The position numbers were made by a program, and so were the translations under genes. The notes beneath the pieces are model-generated. The model ran no database searches and was not told the origin of the DNA. It worked only from the letters and a program-made list of their open reading frames with translations. DNA of 52,032 bases from Methanobacterium sp. UBA176. GTDB taxonomy: Archaea; Methanobacteriota; Methanobacteria; Methanobacteriales; Methanobacteriaceae. The stretch spans positions 1-52,032 of the forward strand of contig DAVZ01000008.1 of NCBI GenBank assembly GCA_002505765.1, in the 5' to 3' direction. Below are positions 25,376 to 34,868 of the stretch, piece by piece (within the stretch, counting starts at the first letter, position 1; every line of letters begins with the position of its first letter).

Positions 25376-26983
25376 ATGATTCATCTGTCAAAATATATTG
25401 TTGTAACAGGGGGAGTTGTAAGCTCAATAGGTAAGGGAATAACTGCAGCATCCATTGGAAGGATTCTGCGTTCTTATGGTATTGATGTAACTGCAATTAA
25501 GATAGATCCATATTTAAACTGGGATTCAGGAACTTTAAATCCTTATCAGCATGGAGAAGTCTTTGTCACAGATGATGGTATGGAGACAGACCTTGATTTA
25601 GGTCATTACGAGCGGTTTCTTGATACTGAATTATCAGGCGACTCAAACATAACAACAGGTAAAGTATATTCATCTGTTATAGATAAAGAAAGGAAAGGAG
25701 ATTATTTAGGTGCCTGCGTACAGATAATCCCTCATATTACCAACGAAATTAAATCAATGATTAGAAAGATAGCCGATAAAAGCGAAGCTGACGTGGTTCT
25801 GGTTGAAATAGGTGGAACTGTAGGGGATATTGAAAGTCAGCCATTTTTAGAAGCAGTAAGGCAGTTGCGTAATGAAGAAGGTCATGATAATGTAATGTTT
25901 GTTCATGTAACCTATGTGCCTTATTTAAGAGCTGCTGGAGAATTTAAAACTAAACCAACACAGCACAGTACTAAAGAACTTCGAAGTACTGGTCTAAACC
26001 CAGATATGATAATTTGCAGATCTGAACTTCCTATAGATATGCATTTAAAGCAGAAAATAGCTCATTTTTGTGATGTTGAACGTAACGCTGTGATTAATTG
26101 TCCTGATGTCCATTCAATCTATGAGGTTCCTCTGATCCTTAATGAAGAACATGTAGGGGAATATGTGCTTAAAAGGATAAAAATGGATAGTAATCATCCT
26201 GATCTAAGCCGTTGGAGTGAAATAGTGGATTCTCTTAAAATCAAAGAGCCAGAAGTAAGCATTGGTATTATTGGAAAATACGTGGAACTTGAAGATGCTT
26301 ACATTAGTATAAGAGAGGCTTTAAAACATGCAGCAGCAGAATTAGGATTTAAAGTGCTCATTGAATGGATCAGTGCAGATGATTCTATAGATATAGATAA
26401 GCTTGAAGGACTTGATGCACTCTTGATACCTGGCGGTTTTGGCGAAAGAGGTATTTCTGGAAAATTAGACGCTGTAAGATACTCAATTGACCATAAAGTT
26501 CCTTTATTTGGAATTTGCCTTGGAATGCAGTGCATGGTAATTGAATTTGCCAGAATGCAAGGGTTTGAAGACGCAAACAGTACTGAATTTGACCCTGATA
26601 CCAAAAACCCAGTTATAGACATCATGCCTGAACAGATAAAGGTTGAATATATGGGCGGATCCATGAGGCTTGGTTCTTACCCTTGCAGCATTAAAAAGGG
26701 AACACTAGCCTATGAAGCTTATGGAAAAAAAGCAATCGATGAAAGGCACAGGCACAGATTTGAATTTAATAACGATTTCCGTGAAATATTACAGGAAAAG
26801 GGTCTGGTCATTTCAGGTATATCTCCAAATTATCTGCTTGTTGAAATGGTGGAACTTGAGGATCATCCATGGTTTTTAGGGTGTCAGTTCCATCCAGAAT
26901 TTAAATCAAGACCTAACAACGCACATCCACTCTTTGTATCCTTTATGAAAGCTGCATTTGAAAATAAAAATAAAGAGAAATAA
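25376..26983 (+). CDS. pyrG: CTP synthase
   Basis: A 535-aa enzyme aminating UTP to CTP with glutamine. N-terminal synthetase domain: KYIVVTGGVVSSIGKGI, with the P-loop. C-terminal class I amidotransferase: GGFGERG, nucleophile in GICLGMQ, and HPEFKSRP. The ATG at 25376 directly abuts AGGAG, which leaves no spacing. CTG at 25385, four bases after GGAGATGAT, would give the normal family N-terminus (MSKYI) and is a strong alternative start. Coordinates here use the canonical codon. Confidence 0.94.
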   Translation: MIHLSKYIVVTGGVVSSIGKGITAASIGRILRSYGIDVTAIKIDPYLNWDSGTLNPYQHGEVFVTDDGMETDLDLGHYERFLDTELSGDSNITTGKVYSSVIDKERKGDYLGACVQIIPHITNEIKSMIRKIADKSEADVVLVEIGGTVGDIESQPFLEAVRQLRNEEGHDNVMFVHVTYVPYLRAAGEFKTKPTQHSTKELRSTGLNPDMIICRSELPIDMHLKQKIAHFCDVERNAVINCPDVHSIYEVPLILNEEHVGEYVLKRIKMDSNHPDLSRWSEIVDSLKIKEPEVSIGIIGKYVELEDAYISIREALKHAAAELGFKVLIEWISADDSIDIDKLEGLDALLIPGGFGERGISGKLDAVRYSIDHKVPLFGICLGMQCMVIEFARMQGFEDANSTEFDPDTKNPVIDIMPEQIKVEYMGGSMRLGSYPCSIKKGTLAYEAYGKKAIDERHRHRFEFNNDFREILQEKGLVISGISPNYLLVEMVELEDHPWFLGCQFHPEFKSRPNNAHPLFVSFMKAAFENKNKEK

Positions 26984-27000
26984 CAACGTACAGTGATGGT

Positions 27001-28167
27001 ATGTTTACAAATATTCCCTTAATCTGCTCGATTATAGCAGTTATAGCATGTTTTTATGCTGCATATTCCGACTTAAAATCAGGAATTATATCAAACAAGC
27101 TTACATTGCCTTTAATTGGGATAGGAATAGGTTTGAATGCTATATACTCCTTTTTTACAAATGATCTAAAATTCATTTTAATGGCCGTTGTCTTTACAGC
27201 AATAATCTATGTATTATCTTATATTTTCTGGAGAATGGGAGCATGGGCAGGTGGAGATGCTAAATTATTCACAGGATTAGCTGCTTTATTACCCATTCAA
27301 CCACTAATAGTAACTTATACTATTTCCAATGTTAATTTCCCTGTTACTTCTACTTATGGATTTCCCATTACCATTATTTTAAACAGTATAATCTCATTAC
27401 TTCCATTTCTTTTAATTTATGTTTTATTTATAGTTTTCAGCTCAAAAAAGCATCTTATAGACGATTTAATATCTCCAATTAAGGATTATAAGAAAAACAT
27501 TGTCTTAACTCTGTCTATTACTGCTGCAGTAACTTTGAGTATTTTAGTAGCTCCATATCTTCCTTATAAATTGATAATTTTCATAATAATAATGATCTTT
27601 TTTTTCACTTTCATAATTTCAAGGCTACCAAACGCATTTAAGACTGTGGCTGTAACTGTTTTAACTATTTATGCTCTATATACCAGTTTTCAGCTAACTT
27701 TAATCAGTATAATTACGCTTTTTATAACACTAACCGTAATTAAGATGATCTTGACAATTTTAATATCAATTACTAGAAAAGCACTGCAGGACGATTACAA
27801 GGTTGAAGAGTTAAGGGAAGGAATGATTCCGGCTTATAAAATGTATGAACGCGGTGATGAAATAATCATAGATGATAAAGGAATAATGGATAAGATTAGA
27901 GAATCTGCAAAAAAAGGGGATATATATGGCCTGATGAAGCCAGAAGGTAAACTTTTAATTGGAACAATGGCCGCAGGTTTATCTGAAGAGGACATACAGG
28001 TTTTAAAGAAGCTTGTTGATGAAAAAAGAATTGAAAATAGGGTGAAAATCAAAAAAGGAATTCAGTTTGCCCCTTCAATTTTAATTGGACTTATTATTTC
28101 TCTTTTTATTGGAGATCTGGTTTTAATTCTGCAGAAGATTATTTACTGGTTGGTATATGTAAGATAA
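27001..28167 (+). CDS. A24-type prepilin peptidase, EppA-like, with long C-terminal extension
   Basis: A 388-aa membrane aspartyl protease expected to cleave class III signal peptides of the pilins next to it. Two catalytic Asp are visible: D in YAAYSDLKSGII (about residue 23) and the GxGD-type motif GAWAGGDAKL (about 84). About nine hydrophobic segments follow to residue 260, then a soluble charged region (265-355; EELREGMIPAYKM) and a final membrane segment (358-380). It is much longer than FlaK-type enzymes (about 230 aa) and so more like EppA. Confidence 0.85.
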   Translation: MFTNIPLICSIIAVIACFYAAYSDLKSGIISNKLTLPLIGIGIGLNAIYSFFTNDLKFILMAVVFTAIIYVLSYIFWRMGAWAGGDAKLFTGLAALLPIQPLIVTYTISNVNFPVTSTYGFPITIILNSIISLLPFLLIYVLFIVFSSKKHLIDDLISPIKDYKKNIVLTLSITAAVTLSILVAPYLPYKLIIFIIIMIFFFTFIISRLPNAFKTVAVTVLTIYALYTSFQLTLISIITLFITLTVIKMILTILISITRKALQDDYKVEELREGMIPAYKMYERGDEIIIDDKGIMDKIRESAKKGDIYGLMKPEGKLLIGTMAAGLSEEDIQVLKKLVDEKRIENRVKIKKGIQFAPSILIGLIISLFIGDLVLILQKIIYWLVYVR

Positions 28168-28243
28168 TTATTTAACAGAATTATAATATATTTATTAATC
28201 AAATTTATGAAAAAATTATGATTATTTGTGTTTATACCGAATA

Positions 28244-28252
28244 TTTATATAA
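28244..28252 (+). promoter_or_regulatory. TATA box of the class III pilin gene
   Basis: TTTATATAA centred 28 nt before ATG 28276, with no ribosome binding site between. A leaderless mRNA is predicted. Confidence 0.6.
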
Positions 28253-28275
28253 CCCTATGCATAAAAAATAAACTG

Positions 28276-28710
28276 ATGATAGGAATTGATAATAAAGGGC
28301 AACTCTCTGCAGAGTATTTATTAATGATAGCGGTTTTGTTACTCATCATGGCAACAATTACAATACCTCTGGTTGGAAGATCAATCGATGCAAGTAACGA
28401 TGTATCATGGACTTCAGATGCTAATAGGGCTGTTGATAGTCTTGTTAACGCTGTAAATGTTGTTTATTCCAATGGACCTCAATCAAAAAGGACAATTAAT
28501 TTTTACATACCAAAGAACATGACTTTTGTCACAAACTCTAAAACTGTCAGCATTTCCGTGCTTTTATCAAATGGTACAACTCATTATGTCAATTCAACCA
28601 CCAACTACCAGATGAATTCGAATAATCAGGTTTTAGGTAAAGGATGGTATAATGCAACTATCACATGGCCTGTAGGTTCAAATATAATAGTGGATGTAAC
28701 TGCTGCATAG
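28276..28710 (+). CDS. Type IV pilin-like protein with class III signal peptide
   Basis: A 144-aa protein with a canonical class III signal: basic-free short leader, then NKG before QLSAEYLLM, fitting the QxSxExxxL rule with cleavage after G8. The hydrophobic helix (about 14-33) would form the pilus core. The rest is a small beta-rich head with N-glycosylation sites (NMT, NGT, NST, NAT). ATG 28276 was chosen because the TATA box places transcription start there; an in-frame GTG at 28228 lies upstream of it. Probably the main pilin or a minor one. Confidence 0.85.
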   Translation: MIGIDNKGQLSAEYLLMIAVLLLIMATITIPLVGRSIDASNDVSWTSDANRAVDSLVNAVNVVYSNGPQSKRTINFYIPKNMTFVTNSKTVSISVLLSNGTTHYVNSTTNYQMNSNNQVLGKGWYNATITWPVGSNIIVDVTAA

Positions 28711-28720
28711 AGGAATTTCA

Positions 28721-29617
28721 ATGAATATTTTTGCAATTATTGGCGACTTATTTATAAGAATGTTTAATCTGGTTGGAACTGCTATTGTGTCCATTCCCAG
28801 AATTCCTGCTAAACTAAAGGATGTGGATACAGACAATCTTGTAAATAGAATTGATACTGATGCCCTTAAAGATAACATCTCTAAAATCAAAAATGATATT
28901 AATATCCATGATAAAGTATCTAAATTATCCAATAATCGGGTAATCAGTGAAGGAAAGAAAGAAAAAAAGGATATAGATGGTATCTCCAATTTTCAAAGCT
29001 CAATTGATTCCACATCTAAAGAGAAGGAAAACACCATACTGAAGCTTCAAATTAGTTCAGGAGCCTTTATAGCCATATCCATTTTTTATCTGTTTAATTT
29101 CATTTCATTAATTATATACGGAATTTTAGGAGTAATTATCGTTGCTTATATTGCATATGAGTTGATTAATAAAGTAAAATATATGTATTCTGCTGATTTT
29201 AACGCTTACAGGGACTTTTTTGCCATGTATGTAGCTGTAGGCATAATATTGGTTCTGGTGGGCAGCAATCCTAACTTTGTTATGGCATTTTCATTCCAGT
29301 TCTTCCCATCTCTTACAATTCTAATTTTTGCATTAATTCTGGTTTCGGCTGTTTTTTTAATTTTCAGAATCAGATATCACAGAAATTACACCTTTGGAAA
29401 AATTATTGAAACCGGAAAGAGAACTGCCTATGTTAAGGTAGAATACGACATACGCTCAAATGTAAAGCCAGATATATATGTTGTTGAAAATAGCATCGGA
29501 GCAGAGGAAGGAGAAACAGTCAAACTTCAAATAGAAGAAAAATTAATGAGTTCTGATGGAAATAAACCTAAGCGTATAATAGGACGTTTAGAAAGTCAAA
29601 ATAACATCGATACTTAA
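28721..29617 (+). CDS. Multi-pass membrane protein, DUF2101-like
   Basis: A 298-aa protein: an N-terminal hydrophobic stretch, a charged region (about 30-105), then five membrane segments (about 108-225) and a soluble tail of about 70 residues with a small beta-barrel feel (GKRTAYVKVEYDI...EEGETVKLQIEE). This arrangement recalls DUF2101. It lies 10 bp after the pilin gene, so a role in pilus assembly or anchoring is possible but unproven. GAGGAA precedes the ATG. Confidence 0.7.
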   Translation: MNIFAIIGDLFIRMFNLVGTAIVSIPRIPAKLKDVDTDNLVNRIDTDALKDNISKIKNDINIHDKVSKLSNNRVISEGKKEKKDIDGISNFQSSIDSTSKEKENTILKLQISSGAFIAISIFYLFNFISLIIYGILGVIIVAYIAYELINKVKYMYSADFNAYRDFFAMYVAVGIILVLVGSNPNFVMAFSFQFFPSLTILIFALILVSAVFLIFRIRYHRNYTFGKIIETGKRTAYVKVEYDIRSNVKPDIYVVENSIGAEEGETVKLQIEEKLMSSDGNKPKRIIGRLESQNNIDT

Positions 29618-29644
29618 AATAAGGGTCTAGTATTTTATTAAAGA

Positions 29645-30034
29645 TCAGATAATAGTAACTGTATATCTGTATCTACCAGTAACTATGGTGTCGTTTTCCC
29701 TTGTAAACCCTTGAGATGCTATTGATTCAAGTGTATCATTTAATATCATTGTATTATAACTGGAAGATAAAGAACTGGAAAGCTTTATCTGAATGGTCTT
29801 ATTTTGGTTACCTGTCATGTTTACACTTTCAACCTTAACAGGACCAATATTCCTGTTTAGCAGGACGATATCTGATACAGATTTCATTGCCCCATCTCGA
29901 GCTGCTGCAGAAACAACATTTAATTCATTCTGTTCGCCTGCATACCCGGCAATGAGAAGTACGATTACAAATATAAAACCCAGAAGAAGAATAAATTCTG
30001 CTGATATCTGTGCCCTTTGATCCATTTTAATCAT
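29645..30034 (-). CDS. Type IV pilin-like protein with class III signal peptide
   Basis: A 129-aa protein with QISAEFILL after the basic leader DQRA, a canonical class III signal, followed by a hydrophobic helix and a small head with N-x-S/T sites. ATG at 30034 or 30025 are both possible. No ribosome binding site is seen, and an ATATAAAA/TATAATATAA stretch just upstream suggests a leaderless or very short leader. It is transcribed against its neighbours from a 218-bp AT-rich divergent spacer (30035-30252). Confidence 0.83.
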   Translation of the reverse strand: MIKMDQRAQISAEFILLLGFIFVIVLLIAGYAGEQNELNVVSAAARDGAMKSVSDIVLLNRNIGPVKVESVNMTGNQNKTIQIKLSSSLSSSYNTMILNDTLESIASQGFTRENDTIVTGRYRYTVTII

Positions 30035-30252
30035 GCCACAATATTTTTATATTATATTATATGTTTTACTATTTTAATTATTAGTATACCATTTAATTAA
30101 ATATAAAATTTTTATAGTATTTTTGAATATCTATCAGGATTGTTATTATTTTTTAAAGATTTAATAGTATTTTACAAACATATATAAGTATTTTAAGTCA
30201 TATAAATAAGCAAATATATTATATAATATTATATTATGGGGAGTGTATAATT

Positions 30253-31158
30253 GTGGGATTAATTTCAGGTGATTCAAAGGGTATAGCTATATCAATGGAT
30301 CTATTACTTGCACTAATTCCACTTACCATTGCAATAGGCATCATTGGAGCCGATATGGACAATATGCTATATTTAATTCAGGATACAGTTTACAGGGCTT
30401 CAACTGACAGGGTAGCTGTAGACACTGTAAATGCTCTACTTCAAACTTCAGGAGAACCTGCTAAATGGGAAAAAACAGGAAATGCTACTATTCCTGGCCT
30501 TGCAAGGTTCGATGATGCTAAGGGCGTTCCCATAGAAGGAACGATATCAGCAGCTAAATTAGCTGCTTTAAAGGAATCACACATCCAGAATATGGTGGGA
30601 GATCAGTACGGATTCTATCTGGAAATCGTTGGAGAGGATTTATTTTCTCCAACCACTCTTAAAACTTTGGGAAGTTACAACAGTAGTGCTAACGATATCG
30701 TAAAAATAGAAAGAATTGCTCTTTACTCTAAATTAGATGTCCTGTGTTCAATAGTTGGGCAAATTAGAGGAGCAGGAACCAATAAGACATATACACCATC
30801 TCCGGATAGATTTGAAACCAGTTATTATTACAATCAAACCTATGATTACTGGATCTTTGTTGTTAATAATGGATATACTACTGTTGATGTAACTTTTAAT
30901 GGTGTAGACACAATAACTTTAAATTCTACCACCATAAATCAACCAGTTAAAATAAATCCAGCTTTCTTGAAAATGAATGTGACTAACCCCGCTGTACTGT
31001 ATAATAACACGGTTTCCATTAATACAGGAAGTGCCAGGGGTAATTCCATGGACCTGTATATTGTTCAGGTCCCCAAGGGTACTGGATCCGGTGAAATTAA
31101 TTATAATAATGTTAAAATGAAAGGATACAGATTCCAATTTTATTTATGGACAAAATAG
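30253..31158 (+). CDS. Pilin-like secreted protein, divergent signal
   Basis: A 301-aa protein starting at GTG after GGGGAGTG. The N-terminus DSKG then IAISMDLLLALIPLTIAIGII looks like a prepilin signal, with KG before the hydrophobic helix and an Asp at position +6. The head is beta-rich with several N-x-S/T sites. It begins a tight four-gene operon (gaps of 9-19 bp) that includes the 704-aa pilin-like protein. I recognise no named family; minor pilin or tip-complex component is inferred. Confidence 0.72.
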   Translation: MGLISGDSKGIAISMDLLLALIPLTIAIGIIGADMDNMLYLIQDTVYRASTDRVAVDTVNALLQTSGEPAKWEKTGNATIPGLARFDDAKGVPIEGTISAAKLAALKESHIQNMVGDQYGFYLEIVGEDLFSPTTLKTLGSYNSSANDIVKIERIALYSKLDVLCSIVGQIRGAGTNKTYTPSPDRFETSYYYNQTYDYWIFVVNNGYTTVDVTFNGVDTITLNSTTINQPVKINPAFLKMNVTNPAVLYNNTVSINTGSARGNSMDLYIVQVPKGTGSGEINYNNVKMKGYRFQFYLWTK

Positions 31159-31171
31159 AAGGTGATTTAAT

Positions 31172-33286
31172 ATGGATGATCGGGGTTTTATCTTTACCAC
31201 AGATGCCACACTGGCACTGGTAGTTGTTATAGTGCTAACCACCTCGATTGTCTCCTATCAAATGATCCCTGCTTATATGGGGCAGGATCACCAGCACTTA
31301 CAGGCACTTGCTGATAGTGCACTTGCAGTGATGGAACAGGATGGTACATTAAATAATGCCGCAGTGGAAGCTGCAAGAAACAATACTACCGGTGCTCAAC
31401 AGATACTGAATAACAGACTTTCGATTTTAATACCCCCTGACACTGCTTATAGATTAAACTTACAGTCCAGTAACCTTGTCACCGTCGAAGATAATAGAGG
31501 TTTAACCTACAGTAGAGACTCAGTAACTAAAGTTAAGGTAATTTCAGGTCCAGAAGAAGGATGGATGGGTAGAGCATGGTACAAAATCGAAAAATTCGAA
31601 TTTGAAAATCAGACCCAGACCGTTACCACCACCTTCTGGAATTTCCACAACTGGCTAAATGGTAACTTCTTTAGTAGTAATGGTACATTTTGGAATCGTG
31701 GACTTATTAATCGGCCATTTTGGGGGGGAAATGATGCAAGTTCTCAGTCTCCTAGAAATATAAGTTTTTCAATTCCAGGTAGTATAACTCTAAACAACGT
31801 TAAATATTTAATTGGTTCATGCAATAGGAGTGGTGGTGCTTCTTTTTCTGCAAATACTACTGTGAATGGAGCTCAAACATATCCTGCATTTACCAATCAA
31901 TTTACTTTTTTAAATGTTAGACCTACCACTAGCAATCGGATGTATAATTTTCAAGGGTCATTTAACACCACTGGCTTAAGTCAAGGTGCACTTAATAATT
32001 TTTATGTTAGATTCTGGAATATGAGTGGCACCAGTTCAACTCGCTATGATATGGCATGGTTTTCAATTCTCGGTAATTATACCACATCTTTCCCTGTTCC
32101 AAAGGGTATTTTAAGCCAGACATACTATTTCAATGACGCTGCAGGAATGGCTGTTCCCACTGCACAGAATCTTGGTGGGGGCGGAGGAGAATATGGAAGG
32201 ATATACAATCTCAACACAGGAGCCGTTTCTTCATTTACTAATCGAAGGGTTTTAACTTGGGTAGATATGGTTAACAGAGATCATGGATTTGATAATGGAG
32301 TTCCATTTGTAATTGATGGTGTTAATGGGGGAAGTGAGGATGGAAGTGCAGTAAGCGTAGTTAAAGATGTTAATATTCCAGCAGCTCACGTTATATTTGA
32401 TTCCTTCGTTGTTGTAAATGCTTACGGGGGTGTAGATCAAGCATTAATTGAAGTTTATAACGGCACCACATGGAGAACAATTTTCAACAGTCAGGGCTCC
32501 AGTGCAAGGTCTGATGGATATGGAAATGTTCCAGGGATAGTCTATATACCTACAGGTTATCTGATTCCAGGAGCAAATAATAAGGTTAGAATTACAGTTT
32601 GGGACGATGTGCCTGGTAACGATTATGACCTTGCTGGTCTGGTTAATTGTTTTGTAAGTGCAAGTTACAGTGCACTCAATGTAAATTGGGTTAATTATCC
32701 ATATGACAACTATCAGAGCAGTAATAATGTGAGAACACAGACCAGAAACTTTACAATTGGTGATAACGCTAAAGAAGTCCTTTTGTTTGTTGGAACAGGA
32801 ACTGATTCCAGGAATATCACTGTCAGATATCCTTCACCAGGGCCAGTATTATACAATGGAAGTATTCCTTATTATCTTAATTTGGCTTCGTTAGATGCTG
32901 CACTTCCTGTAAATCAACGTAGAATAACAACATCAAATTCAACATCATCACAATATTACTTAATAGAAGATACAACTCATAATTTAACGGTTAGTGTATC
33001 TGCCCCAGCAAATAGCTGGGAGTCAGGTGATGGGGCTTCAAGTCCTCCAAGTTGGGCCAATGCAGAGTTGTTCTCAGGTACAAGGGTTGCGGTTCTTTAT
33101 CCAGAATCGCTTCGTAATATATGGACCATTTCCTATAGCAGCACAGCACAGGCAGCTATGGATAGGGCGAAGGCTAGACTTATAGAAGTATTAGGTACCG
33201 ATCCTGGAGGTATAAAAACTGAAGCACTTTTCACAGGTGATATGCCTAACCAGGTACCGGTTAGATTAGATTTATGGAAGCAGTAG
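31172..33286 (+). CDS. Large pilin-like surface protein, candidate adhesin
   Basis: A 704-aa exported protein. The N-terminus DDRG then FIFTTDATLALVVVIVL is prepilin-like, with Asp at +6 as in the gene before it. The body is Asn/Ser/Thr/Gly-rich with many N-glycosylation sequons. Residues about 385-495 have a beta-sandwich look (VIFDSFVVVNAYGG...VRITVWDD) of the kind seen in carbohydrate- or ligand-binding modules. A large pilin with an extended head suggests a pilus tip adhesin; this is inference. GAAGGTGATTT precedes the ATG. Confidence 0.72.
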   Translation: MDDRGFIFTTDATLALVVVIVLTTSIVSYQMIPAYMGQDHQHLQALADSALAVMEQDGTLNNAAVEAARNNTTGAQQILNNRLSILIPPDTAYRLNLQSSNLVTVEDNRGLTYSRDSVTKVKVISGPEEGWMGRAWYKIEKFEFENQTQTVTTTFWNFHNWLNGNFFSSNGTFWNRGLINRPFWGGNDASSQSPRNISFSIPGSITLNNVKYLIGSCNRSGGASFSANTTVNGAQTYPAFTNQFTFLNVRPTTSNRMYNFQGSFNTTGLSQGALNNFYVRFWNMSGTSSTRYDMAWFSILGNYTTSFPVPKGILSQTYYFNDAAGMAVPTAQNLGGGGGEYGRIYNLNTGAVSSFTNRRVLTWVDMVNRDHGFDNGVPFVIDGVNGGSEDGSAVSVVKDVNIPAAHVIFDSFVVVNAYGGVDQALIEVYNGTTWRTIFNSQGSSARSDGYGNVPGIVYIPTGYLIPGANNKVRITVWDDVPGNDYDLAGLVNCFVSASYSALNVNWVNYPYDNYQSSNNVRTQTRNFTIGDNAKEVLLFVGTGTDSRNITVRYPSPGPVLYNGSIPYYLNLASLDAALPVNQRRITTSNSTSSQYYLIEDTTHNLTVSVSAPANSWESGDGASSPPSWANAELFSGTRVAVLYPESLRNIWTISYSSTAQAAMDRAKARLIEVLGTDPGGIKTEALFTGDMPNQVPVRLDLWKQ

Positions 33287-33295
33287 TTGATTAAA

Positions 33296-34360
33296 ATGGA
33301 TGAAAAAGGATATACATTTACGCCGCTGGTGTTTTTATTAATAATACCTGTAGTGATAGTGGCAGCTTCCTACAGCGATATCTCCAACGAGATTAACATG
33401 ATTTCACAGATTGCAATTGGTGGAGACGTGACCTATTCTACTGCTAATAATATTATTACCACAATAGAGAAAAGTGCAAAAGACTCAGGAAGAAATGCAG
33501 CATATAATGCCACAAGAATAGTTATTGATAATGAAGCTAAAATGATGACAGATCCATTTTTTAATAAAACACCCCCTAATGATAGTAGAACCTATATCAA
33601 GGCTCGAATAGTTGACGGTTTAAATATTAACACTATAGAAACCTGTAAAAAGCTTGAGGCAGAAACAGGTAGGCAGATATTTATAAATAATATTCCCATT
33701 AACAATTTTACCACATCCATATTTTCTATAAATGATATTGAGATTAATCAGACCGATCCATATGGTTTTAATGTTAAAGTTAAACAGGGGATACCCATTA
33801 TGGTAATACAAAAGGATCAAAACTTTACAGGGTATACTCCGAAGGATATAGTAGTATATGTGTCTATAATTGGACTGGAAGATCCCTACATTTGGGTAAA
33901 TACAAAGGATAGAAGGTCAACAATTATTGATAAATATCCTTTTTATACATCCTTTGATAGTGAATACCATTTCGATGACAGCTTTAACAATACAGGTCTC
34001 TTTAAAATGTGGGATTGTTTAAATGGTACCAACAATACAAGCGGAATAGCTTTGCGTCCTAACTATTTCCCGGATGCGCGCGGACTAACCTTCTTTGACA
34101 GGCTGGAAAATAGAGACAACAATACCTCTCTCGGCCCTAACAGTGCAAAAATGAGTACATTTGTACTTGGAAATCCATTAAGCGAGCTGTATTTCCCTAC
34201 AACAGCCTCATGCGTTGATCATGAATATTTCAAAAAAATACCCGGTACTTCAATTACTGTTAATGGAATAATATTCGATGATCCATGGCCAGGGCATACA
34301 CCTGTTTATATCAGTGATACCTACAAGGGTTACTTTAAGATAAAGTCCACCTATCCATAA
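33296..34360 (+). CDS. Pilin-like secreted protein
   Basis: A 354-aa protein with N-terminus DEKG followed by YTFTPLVFLLIIPVVIVAA, again prepilin-like but lacking the Glu/Asp near position +5. The head has sequons and two cysteines. ATG 33296 was preferred because sibling proteins also begin MD-x-[KR]-G; a TTG at 33287 is in frame. Third gene of the pilin-like operon, 9 bp after the 704-aa gene. Function unknown. Confidence 0.68.
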   Translation: MDEKGYTFTPLVFLLIIPVVIVAASYSDISNEINMISQIAIGGDVTYSTANNIITTIEKSAKDSGRNAAYNATRIVIDNEAKMMTDPFFNKTPPNDSRTYIKARIVDGLNINTIETCKKLEAETGRQIFINNIPINNFTTSIFSINDIEINQTDPYGFNVKVKQGIPIMVIQKDQNFTGYTPKDIVVYVSIIGLEDPYIWVNTKDRRSTIIDKYPFYTSFDSEYHFDDSFNNTGLFKMWDCLNGTNNTSGIALRPNYFPDARGLTFFDRLENRDNNTSLGPNSAKMSTFVLGNPLSELYFPTTASCVDHEYFKKIPGTSITVNGIIFDDPWPGHTPVYISDTYKGYFKIKSTYP

Positions 34361-34379
34361 TTAAAAGATGTGATAAAAA

Positions 34380-34781
34380 GTGTTATTAGATAATAATGGA
34401 ATAGCAAGCGCTGAACTGCTATTTGTGACTCTTATTTTTCTTATAATAGCAGGTGGTTTCATTAACCTGATTAATTCTGAAATGGATATTACACAAACTG
34501 GCGATCTTGGTAAAGTTAGATTAATCGGGGAGAGAATAGCTGGAACAATCAACACTGTTTATATCAATGGAAACGGCTACTCTGCTAATGTTACTCTGCC
34601 AAACAACCCCAATTATACAGCTTATGTTAACAGTAGCGGTTTTATAAACATGGAGTACAACAATCAAAACATTACCATTAAAATTTTGCCAGCAAATAAA
34701 ACACAGAGCGTTACAATGACTCAAAATCAAAGGTATATTGTAAAAAATAACAATGGTACCATTAACTTCACTTTAATTTAA
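34380..34781 (+). CDS. Small pilin-like protein with variant class III signal
   Basis: A 133-aa protein starting at GTG after GATGTGAT. The signal DNNG then IASAELLFV matches the class III motif (QxSxExxxL) except that Ile replaces the Gln. The helix and a small head with many Asn sequons follow. Last gene of the four-gene operon. It may be processed by the A24 peptidase at 27001-28167; loss of Gln could alter processing. Confidence 0.72.
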   Translation: MLLDNNGIASAELLFVTLIFLIIAGGFINLINSEMDITQTGDLGKVRLIGERIAGTINTVYINGNGYSANVTLPNNPNYTAYVNSSGFINMEYNNQNITIKILPANKTQSVTMTQNQRYIVKNNNGTINFTLI

Positions 34782-34868
34782 AAATTCCTTTTTATTTTAA
34801 TTTAAACAGAAAAATAACCAAAAGATATATAATGAGAAATAACAATTGTACTATAACTGGTTAATTGT

